Positions 44,270-53,083 are shown, counted from the stretch's first letter. The stretch is 61,475 nucleotides of DNA from Chitinophaga filiformis (GCF_900102545.1 NZ_FNBN01000001.1:1-61475), one strand, 5' to 3'. Translations and numbers: made by a program. The notes: generated from the sequence alone by a model not told the origin.

Positions 44270-45349
44270 CTATTTGGGCGCCCTCAGGTACAACCAGAAA
44301 GCCAGTCCCCCAAACAGGAAGTTGGGTATCCACACTGCCAGTAAAGGGTTGAGGTCTGCTTTAATAGAAAATACCGTGGAAAACTGCAGGAAAATAATGT
44401 AGCTGGCGCTGATCACTATTCCCACAGCCAGGTGTAATCCACTTCCTCCTCTTACTTTTTTAGAAGCAATAATTCCACCAATCAGTGTCAGGATGATTAC
44501 TGCCCCGCAGGAAGCTGTACGCCTGTATTTTTCAACGTAGAATGTATTTAAACCTTCAGCCCCTCTCAGCTCCTCCCTGTCTATAAATCTGTCCAGTTCG
44601 GGAGTGGTCATGGCCTCCTGGATATTTTTCTCTTCGTACATCTCTTTGGGATTCAGTGCCAGTTTGATAGAAGTATCTGATTTTGACCACCAGTGCTCCT
44701 TCAACCCATTAATAGAACGCATGGTCACATAATCCAGTTTCCACATATTGGTGACGGAGTCCCAGGTTACCCTGTCAGACTTCATCTTGAACATGATGTT
44801 CTGTCCACGCACAGTTTCCAGCAGGAAGTTACCCCCGCTTTTATAGTTAGGGTCATAAGACCCGAAGGTGACATAGGTGAAGCTGTCCACACGGATCGTC
44901 TTATCATACATATTCTGCTGAGCCTTCTGTTTATGCACATAGGCAGCTTCGAACTTCGTCCTGATCTTATTGGCAATGGGCACGGTCCACCTGTTTCCCA
45001 GCCACAATATCGCTCCGAAAAGGAGCGCCCCTACCCAGTAAGGACGTAAAAAGCGGCGGAAGCTAACCCCACTACACAGGATGGCGATGATCTCGGTCCG
45101 GTAAGCCATCTTGGAAGTAAAGAAGATCACAGAAATGAATATGAAGAGTGGGAACAACAATGCGGCGATATGCGGTATAAAGCCGAAGTAGTAGTCTACT
45201 ACGATCGTGTAGAAAGACAGGTTGTTGCTCATGAAGTCATCTATCTTCTCCGTCACGTCTATCACTACGGAAATGATGAGCAGGATCATGAGGGAGTAAA
45301 TAAAGGTACCTATGAACTTACGCAGGATATACCAGTCTATCTTTGTCAT
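44270..45349 (-). CDS. LptF/LptG family permease
   Basis: A 359-residue integral membrane protein of the YjgP/YjgQ (LptF/LptG) family, part of the ABC system that extracts LPS from the inner membrane. The opening IDWYILRKFIGTFIYSLMILL and the following two transmembrane segments (about 10-30 and 55-75, plus one near 100) are characteristic; a periplasmic jellyroll region spans about 125-265; three C-terminal segments lie near 275-355 (VIILTLIGGIIASKK). Only one such gene is here, so which half of the pair it represents is uncertain. The gene begins 22 bp after tgt. Confidence 0.9.
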   Translation of the reverse strand: MTKIDWYILRKFIGTFIYSLMILLIISVVIDVTEKIDDFMSNNLSFYTIVVDYYFGFIPHIAALLFPLFIFISVIFFTSKMAYRTEIIAILCSGVSFRRFLRPYWVGALLFGAILWLGNRWTVPIANKIRTKFEAAYVHKQKAQQNMYDKTIRVDSFTYVTFGSYDPNYKSGGNFLLETVRGQNIMFKMKSDRVTWDSVTNMWKLDYVTMRSINGLKEHWWSKSDTSIKLALNPKEMYEEKNIQEAMTTPELDRFIDREELRGAEGLNTFYVEKYRRTASCGAVIILTLIGGIIASKKVRGGSGLHLAVGIVISASYIIFLQFSTVFSIKADLNPLLAVWIPNFLFGGLAFWLYLRAPK

Positions 45350-45371
45350 ATAACGGCAAGATAATATAAAT

Positions 45372-46502
45372 CTAAAGTCTTTGTTTCAACTGAGGCACCA
45401 TAGTATTTTTCCAGCTGGCATAGTTGCCGGCCAGGATCTGTTTCCTGGCTTCTTTCACCAGTTCCAGGTAAAACGCAATATTATGGATACTGGCCAGCTG
45501 CATTCCCAGGATCTCCCCTGCGGCAAATAAATGGCGCAGGTAGGCCTTGGTGTAGCGCTTGCTGGCAAAACAGTCGCTGTTCTCATCTATCGGAGTAAAA
45601 TCAGTCGCCCATTTCTTGTTTTTGATATTTATGACACCGTTCCAGGTGAACAGCATCCCATTACGTCCGTTACGGGTGGGCATTACACAGTCGAACATGT
45701 CCACGCCCAGGGCAATATTCTCCAGGATATTCCAGGGAGTACCTACTCCCATCAGGTAACGGGGTTTCTGTACCGGCAGGATGTCGCACACCAGTCCGCA
45801 CATTTCATACATATCCTCTTCCGGCTCTCCCACACTCAGGCCGCCGATGGCATTGCCTGCACATTCCCTCGCCGCGATCTCTGTAGCCGAGATGGTACGC
45901 AGATCTTTATAAGTACTACCCTGTACGATTGGAAATAAAGTCTGTTCATGACCATAGGCAGGTTGTGTTTCCGCCAGGCGTTTGATACAGCGGTCCAGCC
46001 AGCGGTGGGTCAGTTCCATGGACTTTTTGGCGTAGCGGTATTCTGAAGGGTAGGGCGGGCATTCATCAAAGGCCATAACGATATCGGCACCGATGGTCCG
46101 CTGGATGTCCATCACATTTTCAGGTGTGAACAGGTGGCGGGAACCGTCAATATGTGACTGGAACAGCACACCTTCTTCCTTGATCTTCCGGTTGGCGGCC
46201 AGGGAAAATACCTGGTAACCACCACTATCTGTAAGCAGGGGTCGGTCCCAGCCATTAAATTTATGTAATCCACCTGCCTGCGATAGCACGTCCATACCAG
46301 GACGGAGGTACAGGTGATAAGTATTACCCAGGATGATCTGAGCCTGCACATCTTCGCGCAACTGTTCCTGCGTCACTGCTTTTACACTGCCTACGGTGCC
46401 CACGGGCATAAAAATAGGCGTTTCAATCTTCCCATGACCGGTAGTGATCTCGCCGGCACGGGCTTTACTGTTGCTGTCTGTTGTTATCAGTTCAAAATTC
46501 AT
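45372..46502 (-). CDS. tgt: Queuine tRNA-ribosyltransferase (Tgt)
   Basis: A 376-residue enzyme that exchanges G34 for preQ1 in GUN-anticodon tRNAs. The catalytic nucleophile and base-binding motifs are present (TDSGGYQVFSLA near residue 92; MAFDECPPYPSEYRYAKKS near 143; GGLSVGEPEE; VMPTRNGRNGMLFT with the second catalytic Asp just before). The usual zinc-binding cluster (CxCxxC...H) is reduced: only SDCFAS near residue 304 remains, with one Cys, plus the later IHN His. So this enzyme may not hold structural zinc in the usual way. The LptF/G gene follows 22 bp downstream; queE is elsewhere in the window. Confidence 0.95.
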   Translation of the reverse strand: MNFELITTDSNSKARAGEITTGHGKIETPIFMPVGTVGSVKAVTQEQLREDVQAQIILGNTYHLYLRPGMDVLSQAGGLHKFNGWDRPLLTDSGGYQVFSLAANRKIKEEGVLFQSHIDGSRHLFTPENVMDIQRTIGADIVMAFDECPPYPSEYRYAKKSMELTHRWLDRCIKRLAETQPAYGHEQTLFPIVQGSTYKDLRTISATEIAARECAGNAIGGLSVGEPEEDMYEMCGLVCDILPVQKPRYLMGVGTPWNILENIALGVDMFDCVMPTRNGRNGMLFTWNGVINIKNKKWATDFTPIDENSDCFASKRYTKAYLRHLFAAGEILGMQLASIHNIAFYLELVKEARKQILAGNYASWKNTMVPQLKQRL

Positions 46503-46684
46503 CTCGGTATCTGAATGCTTGAGGGCAATTTTTTGCCATTTTCAGGGGGCAAAAATAAGGGGAATTATGCAGAAACCTTCATTTGGAGCCGGGAAAGCGG
46601 CTACCTGTCCCGGAGAACGTAACACGTTCATTCCCATTTAAAAATCTTTTTTTCCACAGGCTTATACAGATAACTAAAAACGTA

Positions 46685-46692
46685 TATATTTG
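46685..46692 (+). promoter_or_regulatory. TAnnTTTG box before the glycosyltransferase gene
   Basis: TATATTTG ends eight nt before the ATG at 46701. No clear -33 element is present. Confidence 0.45.
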
Positions 46693-46700
46693 TCGTTGCT

Positions 46701-47834
46701 ATGTTGTATAACTTGGGCTTATTAGCCTTTTACGCCTTTGCTACCGTTGCAGCCATACAGATATTGTATTACCTGTTCTTCTTTTCCCGGGTAGCTTTTT
46801 ATCGCCGTACCTTCGAAAATGATATCGATCCCGATAAGGAGTGTTCTGTTATCATCTGTGCGAAAGACGAGGAGCTCAATTTGCAGAAGAATCTGCCCTC
46901 GGTATTGTTACAACGATATCACGGCAGGAAAGAGCCGGCCTATGAGGTGATCGTGGTCAATGACAATTCTGAAGACGACACCAAGTACTACCTCCGCTCT
47001 ATCGAACCCGGATATCCTCACTACCGCCATATCGAGATCAAACAGGCCGCCAAATTCATCCCCGGAAAAAAATTCCCGCTCTCCATGGGAATCAGAAGCG
47101 CCAAACACGAACACATACTGCTGACAGATGCTGACTGTAAACCGTCCAGCACCTATTGGCTGTCGCTGATGAGCCAGGGATTTACTGATGGCAAAGAGAT
47201 CGTACTGGGTTACAGTCCTTACGAGAAGAAACCGGGCCTGCTGAACAAAGTGATCCGTTATGAAACCTATTTCAGTGCGTTGCAATACCTTTCTTTTGCC
47301 CTCAGCGGCATCACTTATATGGGTGTAGGGCGTAACCTGGCCTACAAACGTGAGCTGTTCAACCGCCATAAAGGGTTTACAGCACACCATCATATTGCCT
47401 CCGGCGATGATGACCTGTTTGTCAATGCCGCGGCCAATCGTCACAACGTAGGGGTAGTTATCAACAAGCAGGCATTCACCTATTCAGAGCCAAAGACCAG
47501 CTGGAAGAAATGGTTCCAGCAAAAGACCAGGCACATGTCTACCGGCAAGCATTACCGCTTCGGCCACAAGCTTCTGCTGGGACTGTTTTCCCTGAGTCAC
47601 TTCTTATTCTATCCTTTCTTTTTTGCCAGCATCTTCTATGAACCACTCCGCGTGTATACGCTGGCTATCCTGGGAGGAAAGCTGCTCTTACAATCCGTGA
47701 TCTCCTATATGGCCATGCGTAAGCTGGACGAGGCTGATCTTTTCAAATACAGCCTGTTCATGGATTTTTTCATGTTCATTTACTACATCATTCTCACTCC
47801 TGCCCTGCTATTCAAGTCAAAGAACAGGTGGTAG
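46701..47834 (+). CDS. Membrane-anchored family 2 glycosyltransferase
   Basis: A 377-residue protein with an N-terminal transmembrane segment (residues 3-30), a GT-A fold domain and two to three C-terminal membrane segments (about 290-370). GT2 motifs: SVIICAKDEELNLQKNLPSVL near residue 50, VVNDNSEDDTKYYL near 85, the metal-binding ILLTDADCKPSS near 140, ASGDDDLFVNAA near 233, and QQKTRHMSTG (a Q/RxxRW relative) near 275. It should transfer a sugar on the cytoplasmic face during lipid or polysaccharide synthesis; donor and acceptor are unknown. A terminator separates it from rsmG. Confidence 0.92.
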   Translation: MLYNLGLLAFYAFATVAAIQILYYLFFFSRVAFYRRTFENDIDPDKECSVIICAKDEELNLQKNLPSVLLQRYHGRKEPAYEVIVVNDNSEDDTKYYLRSIEPGYPHYRHIEIKQAAKFIPGKKFPLSMGIRSAKHEHILLTDADCKPSSTYWLSLMSQGFTDGKEIVLGYSPYEKKPGLLNKVIRYETYFSALQYLSFALSGITYMGVGRNLAYKRELFNRHKGFTAHHHIASGDDDLFVNAAANRHNVGVVINKQAFTYSEPKTSWKKWFQQKTRHMSTGKHYRFGHKLLLGLFSLSHFLFYPFFFASIFYEPLRVYTLAILGGKLLLQSVISYMAMRKLDEADLFKYSLFMDFFMFIYYIILTPALLFKSKNRW

Positions 47835-47855
47835 TCGGGGTAAAAGATATATCAG

Positions 47856-47886
47856 CGGCTGTCTCAAAAGAGGCAGCCGTTTTTTA
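47856..47886 (+). terminator. Terminator after the glycosyltransferase gene
   Basis: Stem cggctgtctc / gaggcagccg (one G-U pair) with an aaaa loop, followed by TTTTTTATT. Confidence 0.92.
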
Positions 47887-47937
47887 TTGGTGCATCCTTC
47901 GTTACATTTGCACCAATTTACAGACCATCACTACATC

Positions 47938-48561
47938 ATGGATATCGTACTTAAATACTTCTCAGACTTTACGGATACACAATTGGAGCAATTAAAGGCA
48001 TTGTCAGGTCTATACCAGGAATGGAATGAAAAGATCAATGTGATCTCCCGTAAAGATATTGATGCCCTGTACGAGAAACATGTGCTGCATTCCCTCAGTA
48101 TTGCAGCTGTTGCCGACTTCCCGGCAGGCATGCAGATACTTGACCTGGGGACAGGTGGCGGCTTCCCCGGCATTCCCCTGGCCATCTTCTTTCCGGAAGT
48201 GAAGTTCCACCTCGTGGATTCCATCGGTAAAAAGATCAAGGTGGTGCAGGGCGTTTCTGAAGCGCTGGGCCTTAAAAATGTGACCTCCGCCCACACGCGT
48301 GTGGAAGATATTAAGGACCGTAAGTTCGACATCGTGGTTTCCCGTGCGGTAGCCCCCTTAAAAGACCTGTGGCGCTGGAGTAAGCCGGTGTTGAAGAAAG
48401 CGCCTGCCCATGAGCAGCAACCAGGGCTGATCTGCCTGAAAGGTGGCGATCTGACCGAAGAAATAGCAGATAGTGGCGTGCGCCCTCGTCTGACGAATAT
48501 CTATAAACTGTTCCCGGAAGAATTTTTCCTGGAAAAGCACATTGTTGTCGTGAATAAATAA
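47938..48561 (+). CDS. rsmG: 16S rRNA (guanine-527-N7)-methyltransferase RsmG
   Basis: A 207-residue SAM methyltransferase that makes m7G527 in 16S rRNA (loss gives low-level streptomycin resistance in other bacteria). Motifs: NVISRKDIDALYEKHVLHSLSI, the SAM-binding ILDLGTGGGFPGIPLAI near residue 67, HLVDSIGKKIKVV, and VVSRAVAPLKDL. ATG at 47938 is used; the open frame extends 17 codons upstream but only from a TTG. A TACATTTG box (47903-47910) lies 27 nt before it. Confidence 0.97.
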   Translation: MDIVLKYFSDFTDTQLEQLKALSGLYQEWNEKINVISRKDIDALYEKHVLHSLSIAAVADFPAGMQILDLGTGGGFPGIPLAIFFPEVKFHLVDSIGKKIKVVQGVSEALGLKNVTSAHTRVEDIKDRKFDIVVSRAVAPLKDLWRWSKPVLKKAPAHEQQPGLICLKGGDLTEEIADSGVRPRLTNIYKLFPEEFFLEKHIVVVNK

Positions 48562-48659
48562 CTGAGAATCAACATTACTCCCAAAATACACCCGGAAATA
48601 TTATAAAAATTGTGTAAACTGTAAAATATCGATACTGGTTTTTCGTCTCCATTAGTAAG

Positions 48660-49253
48660 ATGAAAGAATTGCTCCTTAAAAAAACGCCTCTGGCTATGGC
48701 TGCAGAACAAAATGAGCGCATCCAGGAAACGGTGCGACAGGAGCGCAAGCGCTTACTTCATTTTATCCGGAAACGGGTGAATAATGTAGCTGACGCGGAA
48801 GATATATTACAAGACGTTTTTTACCAGTTTACAGAATATTCCCGCCTGGGTAGTCAGATTGACTCTATTACCGCCTGGCTGTTCACTGTAACCCGTAATA
48901 AGATCACCGACTGGTTCCGTAAGAAACGTGAATCCACCTTCAGCGAGCATACCCGTGAGCAGGATGGAGAAGAATCCCTGTTCCTTTCTGAAATGATAGC
49001 TGACCCGGGTGCGCTAAGTGATGCGCCCATGACCCGTAAAGTAATAGCCGAGTCTATTATGGAAGCTATTGATGAATTGCCCGAGGACCAGCGCATGGTG
49101 TTTCTGCAACATGAGATAGAAGGCAAATCCTTTAAGGAGATGTCTGCCGAAACAGGTATATCCGTCAATACCTTATTATCCAGAAAAAGATATGCAGTGC
49201 TGTACTTACGTGAACGGCTGGCGGAACTGTACAAAGAACTTTTAAAAGATTAA
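48660..49253 (+). CDS. ECF-type RNA polymerase sigma factor
   Basis: A 197-residue sigma-70 family factor with only region 2 (about residues 30-100; DAEDILQDVFYQFTEY and TAWLFTVTRNKITDWFRKKRE) and region 4 (about 135-190; ELPEDQRMVFLQHEIEGKSFKEM, then SVNTLLSRKRYAVLYLRERL), as in ECF factors. No FecR-type anti-sigma gene is next to it; instead a small membrane protein begins 10 bp after its stop and a third small gene overlaps that one. An alternative ATG at 48696 (MAAEQNE) is possible. Confidence 0.92.
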   Translation: MKELLLKKTPLAMAAEQNERIQETVRQERKRLLHFIRKRVNNVADAEDILQDVFYQFTEYSRLGSQIDSITAWLFTVTRNKITDWFRKKRESTFSEHTREQDGEESLFLSEMIADPGALSDAPMTRKVIAESIMEAIDELPEDQRMVFLQHEIEGKSFKEMSAETGISVNTLLSRKRYAVLYLRERLAELYKELLKD

Positions 49254-49263
49254 AACATTATAT

Positions 49264-49659
49264 ATGAAACGTCGAACTCCGAAGATTGTGCATGTGTTCA
49301 AGTTCATCGTACTTGGTGCGCTCTTCATTTGTTTCATTGGCTTCGCTGTACAATTGCTCTGGAACTGTCTGATACCAGATCTTTTCCATGGTCCGCTCAT
49401 CACCTTCTGGCAAGCCATCGGTCTGTGCTTACTTGGTAAGCTGATCTTCGGATGGCATGGTAACGGTGGTGGTCCCTGGGGTATGCGTGCCAAAAACCAA
49501 TGGCGCAGGAAAATGATGGAGAGAATGGAGAATATGTCAGAGGAAGAAAGGGAGAAACTGCGCGATAAACTACGTCGCTGTGGTATGCCCAACCGCTGGG
49601 GAAACGAAGGCTTTTACAACGAACCAAAAGATCAGCAGAAAACAGAAACGAATCTATAA
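49264..49659 (+). CDS. Small two-helix membrane protein downstream of the ECF sigma factor
   Basis: A 131-residue protein with two hydrophobic segments (about residues 12-38, FKFIVLGALFICFIGFAVQL, and 44-64, PLITFWQAIGLCLLGKLIFG), a Gly-rich turn, then a charged tail (about 75-110) with MSEEEREKLRDKLRRC. No signal peptide or enzyme motif is seen. The position directly after an ECF sigma gene suggests a membrane-bound regulator or target of that sigma factor, but it is not a recognised anti-sigma family. Its stop overlaps the next start (TAATG). Function unknown. Confidence 0.85.
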   Translation: MKRRTPKIVHVFKFIVLGALFICFIGFAVQLLWNCLIPDLFHGPLITFWQAIGLCLLGKLIFGWHGNGGGPWGMRAKNQWRRKMMERMENMSEEEREKLRDKLRRCGMPNRWGNEGFYNEPKDQQKTETNL

Positions 49660-49907
49660 TGCAAAGCTTAGCTGTAAACTACTTAACACCATTTGCTATG
49701 ATAGGTATATTCAAAACCAATATAGCTACAAAGGAAGACAGGCAAAATATACTGCAGGCTATCCGTAACAGATTTGAAGTAGGTCATTGCCATGTTGACC
49801 TGGAAGACTGTGATAAAGTGTTGCGCATTACGGAAATGAAAGTGCAGGAAGATGATGTGATAGACTTTGTGAAGAAGCAGGGGTTTTATTGTGATGTGTT
49901 GGAATAG
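49659..49907 (+). CDS. Small HMA-like (ferredoxin-fold) protein
   Basis: An 82-residue protein whose ATG overlaps the previous stop codon (TAATG), a sign of translational coupling. From about residue 14 the pattern is beta-alpha-beta-beta-alpha-beta (MIGIFKTNI, KEDRQNILQAIRNRF, HCHVDLED, KVLRITE, EDDVIDFVKKQGF, YCDVLE), like heavy-metal-associated domains, but the metal-binding CxxC after the first strand is missing (NIATKED). Three scattered Cys remain. An alternative ATG lies at 49698. Function unknown; likely linked to the sigma factor operon. Confidence 0.8.
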   Translation: MQSLAVNYLTPFAMIGIFKTNIATKEDRQNILQAIRNRFEVGHCHVDLEDCDKVLRITEMKVQEDDVIDFVKKQGFYCDVLE

Positions 49908-49944
49908 ACAAGCCGTTTTTTAGATAGATAGACTATTGTCATAG

Positions 49945-49976
49945 AAGGGCTGTTCCTGCCGGAACGGCCTTTTTTG
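49945..49976 (+). terminator. Terminator after the sigma-factor operon
   Basis: Twelve-pair stem aagggctgttcc / ggaacggccttt (G-U pairs included) with a tgcc loop, then TTTT. Confidence 0.85.
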
Positions 49977-49983
49977 TTTGGAC

Positions 49984-50022
49984 AAAAAAAACAGGCTGCC
50001 TTCTTTCAAAAGCAACCTGTTC
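49984..50022 (-). terminator. Terminator after the M1 peptidase gene
   Basis: Stem acaggctgcctt / aaagcaacctgt (two G-U-type mismatches); on the minus strand it is followed by TTTTTTTT. It abuts the opposite-strand terminator at 49945-49976. Confidence 0.8.
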
Positions 50023-50043
50023 TCAACTGAAATTATTTAGCTA

Positions 50044-51930
50044 TTATTTCTTCATCACGTTATTACTCCTATCCATGTCCGCCATTCTCTCACTTGGATC
50101 AATCTCTATCTCTGCAATCCCACTCAGCGGCATATCTACTTCCACATCATAAGTTCTGTTTGTCCATGGCCAGTAGTCATGCACTACGCGAGGTATACTG
50201 TTGTCTTCATTAGGTTTGGAACCAAACATCAGTGACATCGGTACATAATGCATTACTTTCTTACCATCTTTACCGGTGATCAGCAGATCAATTGGCATCG
50301 GCATATTATCAATACGGTGCAGTCTTACGATAGTCTTGCCATTGTTCTCAAATGCAGAGTCGATACCGTAATCAATATGTTTGGTAGAATATACAAAGTA
50401 TTGTTTGTACCAATCCAGCTGCAAACCACTTTCTTTCTCCATCACACGTACGAAGTCATTCACATTAGGATGTTTAAAACGCCATTCCCAATAGTATCTT
50501 AAAAGCCCTCTGTCACGTGCAGGAGCACCGATAATATAACCCAGCTGCTCCAGGAATACAGCGCCTTTTGAATAGGCAGACAGGCTGTAACCATAGTTGC
50601 TGTTATAATGATCGGAATGTGTGCTCAAAGGCTCTTCATAACCACTTCTTACCAGTGAAAAATAACCATTGTATGAACCTGACTGAGGAGAAGGAGATCT
50701 CAGGGAATCCAGTGTATGATATACAACATTGTTTTCTGCGAAAGTAGTGAAGCCCTCATCCATCCATGGATAGAGACTTTCATTTGTTCCCAGCATGCCC
50801 TGATACCAGGTATGCATCCATTCATGTGCAGCCAGGCCGTATAAACCTTCTATTTTACCATTACCCATGATCAGTGTAGCCATCGGATACTCCATACCGC
50901 CGTCTCCTCCCTGGATGAAGGAATAGCTCTTGTAAGGATAAGGACCATAATGCGCTTTGATATACTTATAGGCATCAGGGATCATTTTAGCTAACTGTGG
51001 CCAGGTATCTTTAGTGGTTTCATTCTCGATGTAGAAGAAGTGTGCAACGAAACCATCTACCTGCTGCGTGATATGTTTGTAGTCAGGATCAGCTGCCCAA
51101 ACGAAGTCGTGTACGTTAGGTGCTACGAAATGCCAGGTCAGTTTATCGCCTGCCGGACGCAGTACCTTGGTACCGGCCATTTCATATCCATACCCGATCT
51201 GGTTAGGATTCTGCAGATATCCGGTAGCTGCTACGACAAACTTTTTATTGATAGCGATCTTCACATCAAAGTCGCCCCATACACCATAGAATTCGCGGGC
51301 GATGTAAGGTGTAGGATGCCACCCTTCATAGTCATATTCGCACATCTTCGGATACCATTGCGCCATGGAATAATCCACACCTTCGGCATTATTCCGGCCG
51401 CTGCGACGGATCTGTACCGGCACCTGCGCTTCAAACTCCATATCAAATGTAGCAGTGGTATGAGGCAGGATAGGCCTGGCCAAAGGCACTTCGAGAATAG
51501 TACCGATGACGTTATATTCCTGGTTGACGCCATCTTTTTTCAGGGAGAGTATCTTCTGATAACCGATCTGGTCAGGTTGCAGTTTAGAAATGCGGTCGGT
51601 TACTCGGCCATCCCAGTCGCGTCTTTCATTACCATTCTTGTCTCTGAATAACACTGTTTTACCCAGTTCACGGCTACGAACATCCATCATACTGTTGGGC
51701 TGAAACGCGTTCCAGTAAAGGTGATAGAATACCTTAAAAAGTGTGTCGGGTGAGTTGTTGGTATATTGTAGTTTCTGTTTGCCGCTGAAACGGTGAGTAG
51801 CAACATCCATGTCGATGTCCATTACATATTTTACTCTCTGCTGCCAGCGGTCAGACTGTGCCTGTGTACTATGCCAGCCGGCAATGAGCAGGCATGCCAG
51901 GAGGCATTTTGTTACTCTCGGTTGCTTCAT
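50044..51930 (-). CDS. Exported M1 family metallopeptidase
   Basis: A 628-residue zinc aminopeptidase-like protein. Signal peptide 1-24 (WHSTQA-Q). An N-terminal M1 beta domain (about 30-240) precedes the catalytic domain with GGDGGMEYPM near residue 342 (the GxMEN equivalent) and HEWMH, which is followed 18 residues later by Glu in WMDEGFTTFAE, completing the HEXXH-x18-E site. The C-terminus ends in a polar tail. It should degrade peptides outside the inner membrane. It stands alone, with terminators back to back downstream. Confidence 0.94.
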   Translation of the reverse strand: MKQPRVTKCLLACLLIAGWHSTQAQSDRWQQRVKYVMDIDMDVATHRFSGKQKLQYTNNSPDTLFKVFYHLYWNAFQPNSMMDVRSRELGKTVLFRDKNGNERRDWDGRVTDRISKLQPDQIGYQKILSLKKDGVNQEYNVIGTILEVPLARPILPHTTATFDMEFEAQVPVQIRRSGRNNAEGVDYSMAQWYPKMCEYDYEGWHPTPYIAREFYGVWGDFDVKIAINKKFVVAATGYLQNPNQIGYGYEMAGTKVLRPAGDKLTWHFVAPNVHDFVWAADPDYKHITQQVDGFVAHFFYIENETTKDTWPQLAKMIPDAYKYIKAHYGPYPYKSYSFIQGGDGGMEYPMATLIMGNGKIEGLYGLAAHEWMHTWYQGMLGTNESLYPWMDEGFTTFAENNVVYHTLDSLRSPSPQSGSYNGYFSLVRSGYEEPLSTHSDHYNSNYGYSLSAYSKGAVFLEQLGYIIGAPARDRGLLRYYWEWRFKHPNVNDFVRVMEKESGLQLDWYKQYFVYSTKHIDYGIDSAFENNGKTIVRLHRIDNMPMPIDLLITGKDGKKVMHYVPMSLMFGSKPNEDNSIPRVVHDYWPWTNRTYDVEVDMPLSGIAEIEIDPSERMADMDRSNNVMKK

Positions 51931-52015
51931 CCTAAGTTCTGAATTTGCGTTAAGTTGAGTTACGTTAGCTAAGTTTATGCTGATCTAAGTTTACGTTAAA
52001 TTGAGAAGCGTGGTT

Positions 52016-52684
52016 TTATGATTTACCTTCCACAATGAGAACGATTTCTCCCTTCACCCCTTTTTCGTTGAAGTAGTCATGTACTTCCTGTAAGGTACCC
52101 CTTTTATTTTCTTCAAACATTTTAGTCAGTTCCCGGCTCACGCAGCACTGGCGGTCTGGTCCGAAATATCCGATCAGGTCGGCCAGTGTTCTCACCAGTC
52201 GCTGAGGAGATTCATAGAATACCAGTGTACGCTCGTCCGTAGCCAGTTCGGTAAACAATGTATGCCGTCCTTTTTTTAAGGGTGGAAATCCTTCAAAGGC
52301 AAAACGGTTCATCGGGATGCCGCTGTTGACCAATGCTGGTACAAAGGCAGTAGCGCCTGGCAGACATTCTACGGGCACACCGACCCTGTTGCATTCACGT
52401 ACAAGGAGGAATCCCGGATCGGAAACGCCGGGTGTACCTGCATCGGTAATGAGAGCCATGGTTTTACCAGCCTGTAGCTGCTGTACCAGGTGTTGCAGTA
52501 TTTTATGTTCGTTATGCTGATGGTAGGGAGTAATGGGCTTATTGATATTGTAGTGTTTCAATAATACCCCTGAAGTGCGGGTATCTTCCGCCAGCACCAG
52601 GTCCGCCTCTTCCAGTACTTTGACTGCGCGGTAGGTGATATCGGCCAGATTGCCTATGGGAGAAGGAACAAGATATAACTTCAT
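52016..52684 (-). CDS. rsmI: 16S rRNA (cytidine-1402-2'-O)-methyltransferase RsmI
   Basis: A 222-residue tetrapyrrole-methylase-fold enzyme that methylates the ribose of C1402 in 16S rRNA. Diagnostic motifs: YLVPSPIGNLADITYRAV at the N-terminus, AEDTRTSGVLLKHY, ITDAGTPGVSDPGFLLVRE near residue 80, and FYESPQRLVRTL near 155. The C-terminal region normally present in the longer E. coli protein is short here, which is common in Bacteroidota. A 98-bp palindrome separates it from purS. Confidence 0.94.
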   Translation of the reverse strand: MKLYLVPSPIGNLADITYRAVKVLEEADLVLAEDTRTSGVLLKHYNINKPITPYHQHNEHKILQHLVQQLQAGKTMALITDAGTPGVSDPGFLLVRECNRVGVPVECLPGATAFVPALVNSGIPMNRFAFEGFPPLKKGRHTLFTELATDERTLVFYESPQRLVRTLADLIGYFGPDRQCCVSRELTKMFEENKRGTLQEVHDYFNEKGVKGEIVLIVEGKS

Positions 52685-52685
52685 A

Positions 52686-52783
52686 CAATTGCGGATTACA
52701 AATTACGAATTACGAATGACATGCAGCGATGATCATAGATGCCAGGAGCTCATTCGTAATTCGACATTCGTAATCCGTAATTG
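52686..52783. repeat. 98-bp near-palindrome of attacgaat-type repeats
   Basis: Two 34-bp arms (52686-52719 and 52750-52783) are complementary except for about five positions; each arm is built from repeated attacgaat words. The 30-bp centre is gatgatcat-rich. It forms a large hairpin filling the rsmI-purS gap. Confidence 0.85.
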
Positions 52784-52790
52784 CTGTTTT

Positions 52791-53036
52791 TTACTGGATG
52801 CTTACTTCAAAAGATTCCATCACCTGGTTAGCCAGCAGTTTCTGACAGGCTACTTCGGCCAGTTGTTTAGCTTCTTCTTTGGTAGCAGCATCTATCTGCA
52901 AGGTAATATGTTTGCCAATCCTTACGTCGTGTACATTGTTGATGCCCAGGTTCTTTAAACCACTCATTACCGCCTTACCCTGAGGGTCCAGTAATTCTTT
53001 CAGCGGCATCACATTAATATGTGCAGTAAACGTCAT
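52791..53036 (-). CDS. purS: Phosphoribosylformylglycinamidine synthase subunit PurS
   Basis: An 81-residue PurS, the small bridging subunit of the three-part FGAM synthase (PurS-PurL-PurQ) in purine biosynthesis. The pattern AHINVMPLKELLDPQGKAVMSGLKNLGI, VRIGKHITLQID and AEVACQKLLANQVMESFEV is standard. purL and purQ are not adjacent. A TAGGTTTG box (53061-53054) lies 17 nt before the ATG, with a CAA that fits a -33 element about 19 bp further. Confidence 0.92.
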   Translation of the reverse strand: MTFTAHINVMPLKELLDPQGKAVMSGLKNLGINNVHDVRIGKHITLQIDAATKEEAKQLAEVACQKLLANQVMESFEVSIQ

Positions 53037-53083
53037 TTTTAAAAATTTTGACGCAAACCTAAGATTTAAATCGCAAAAAACAA

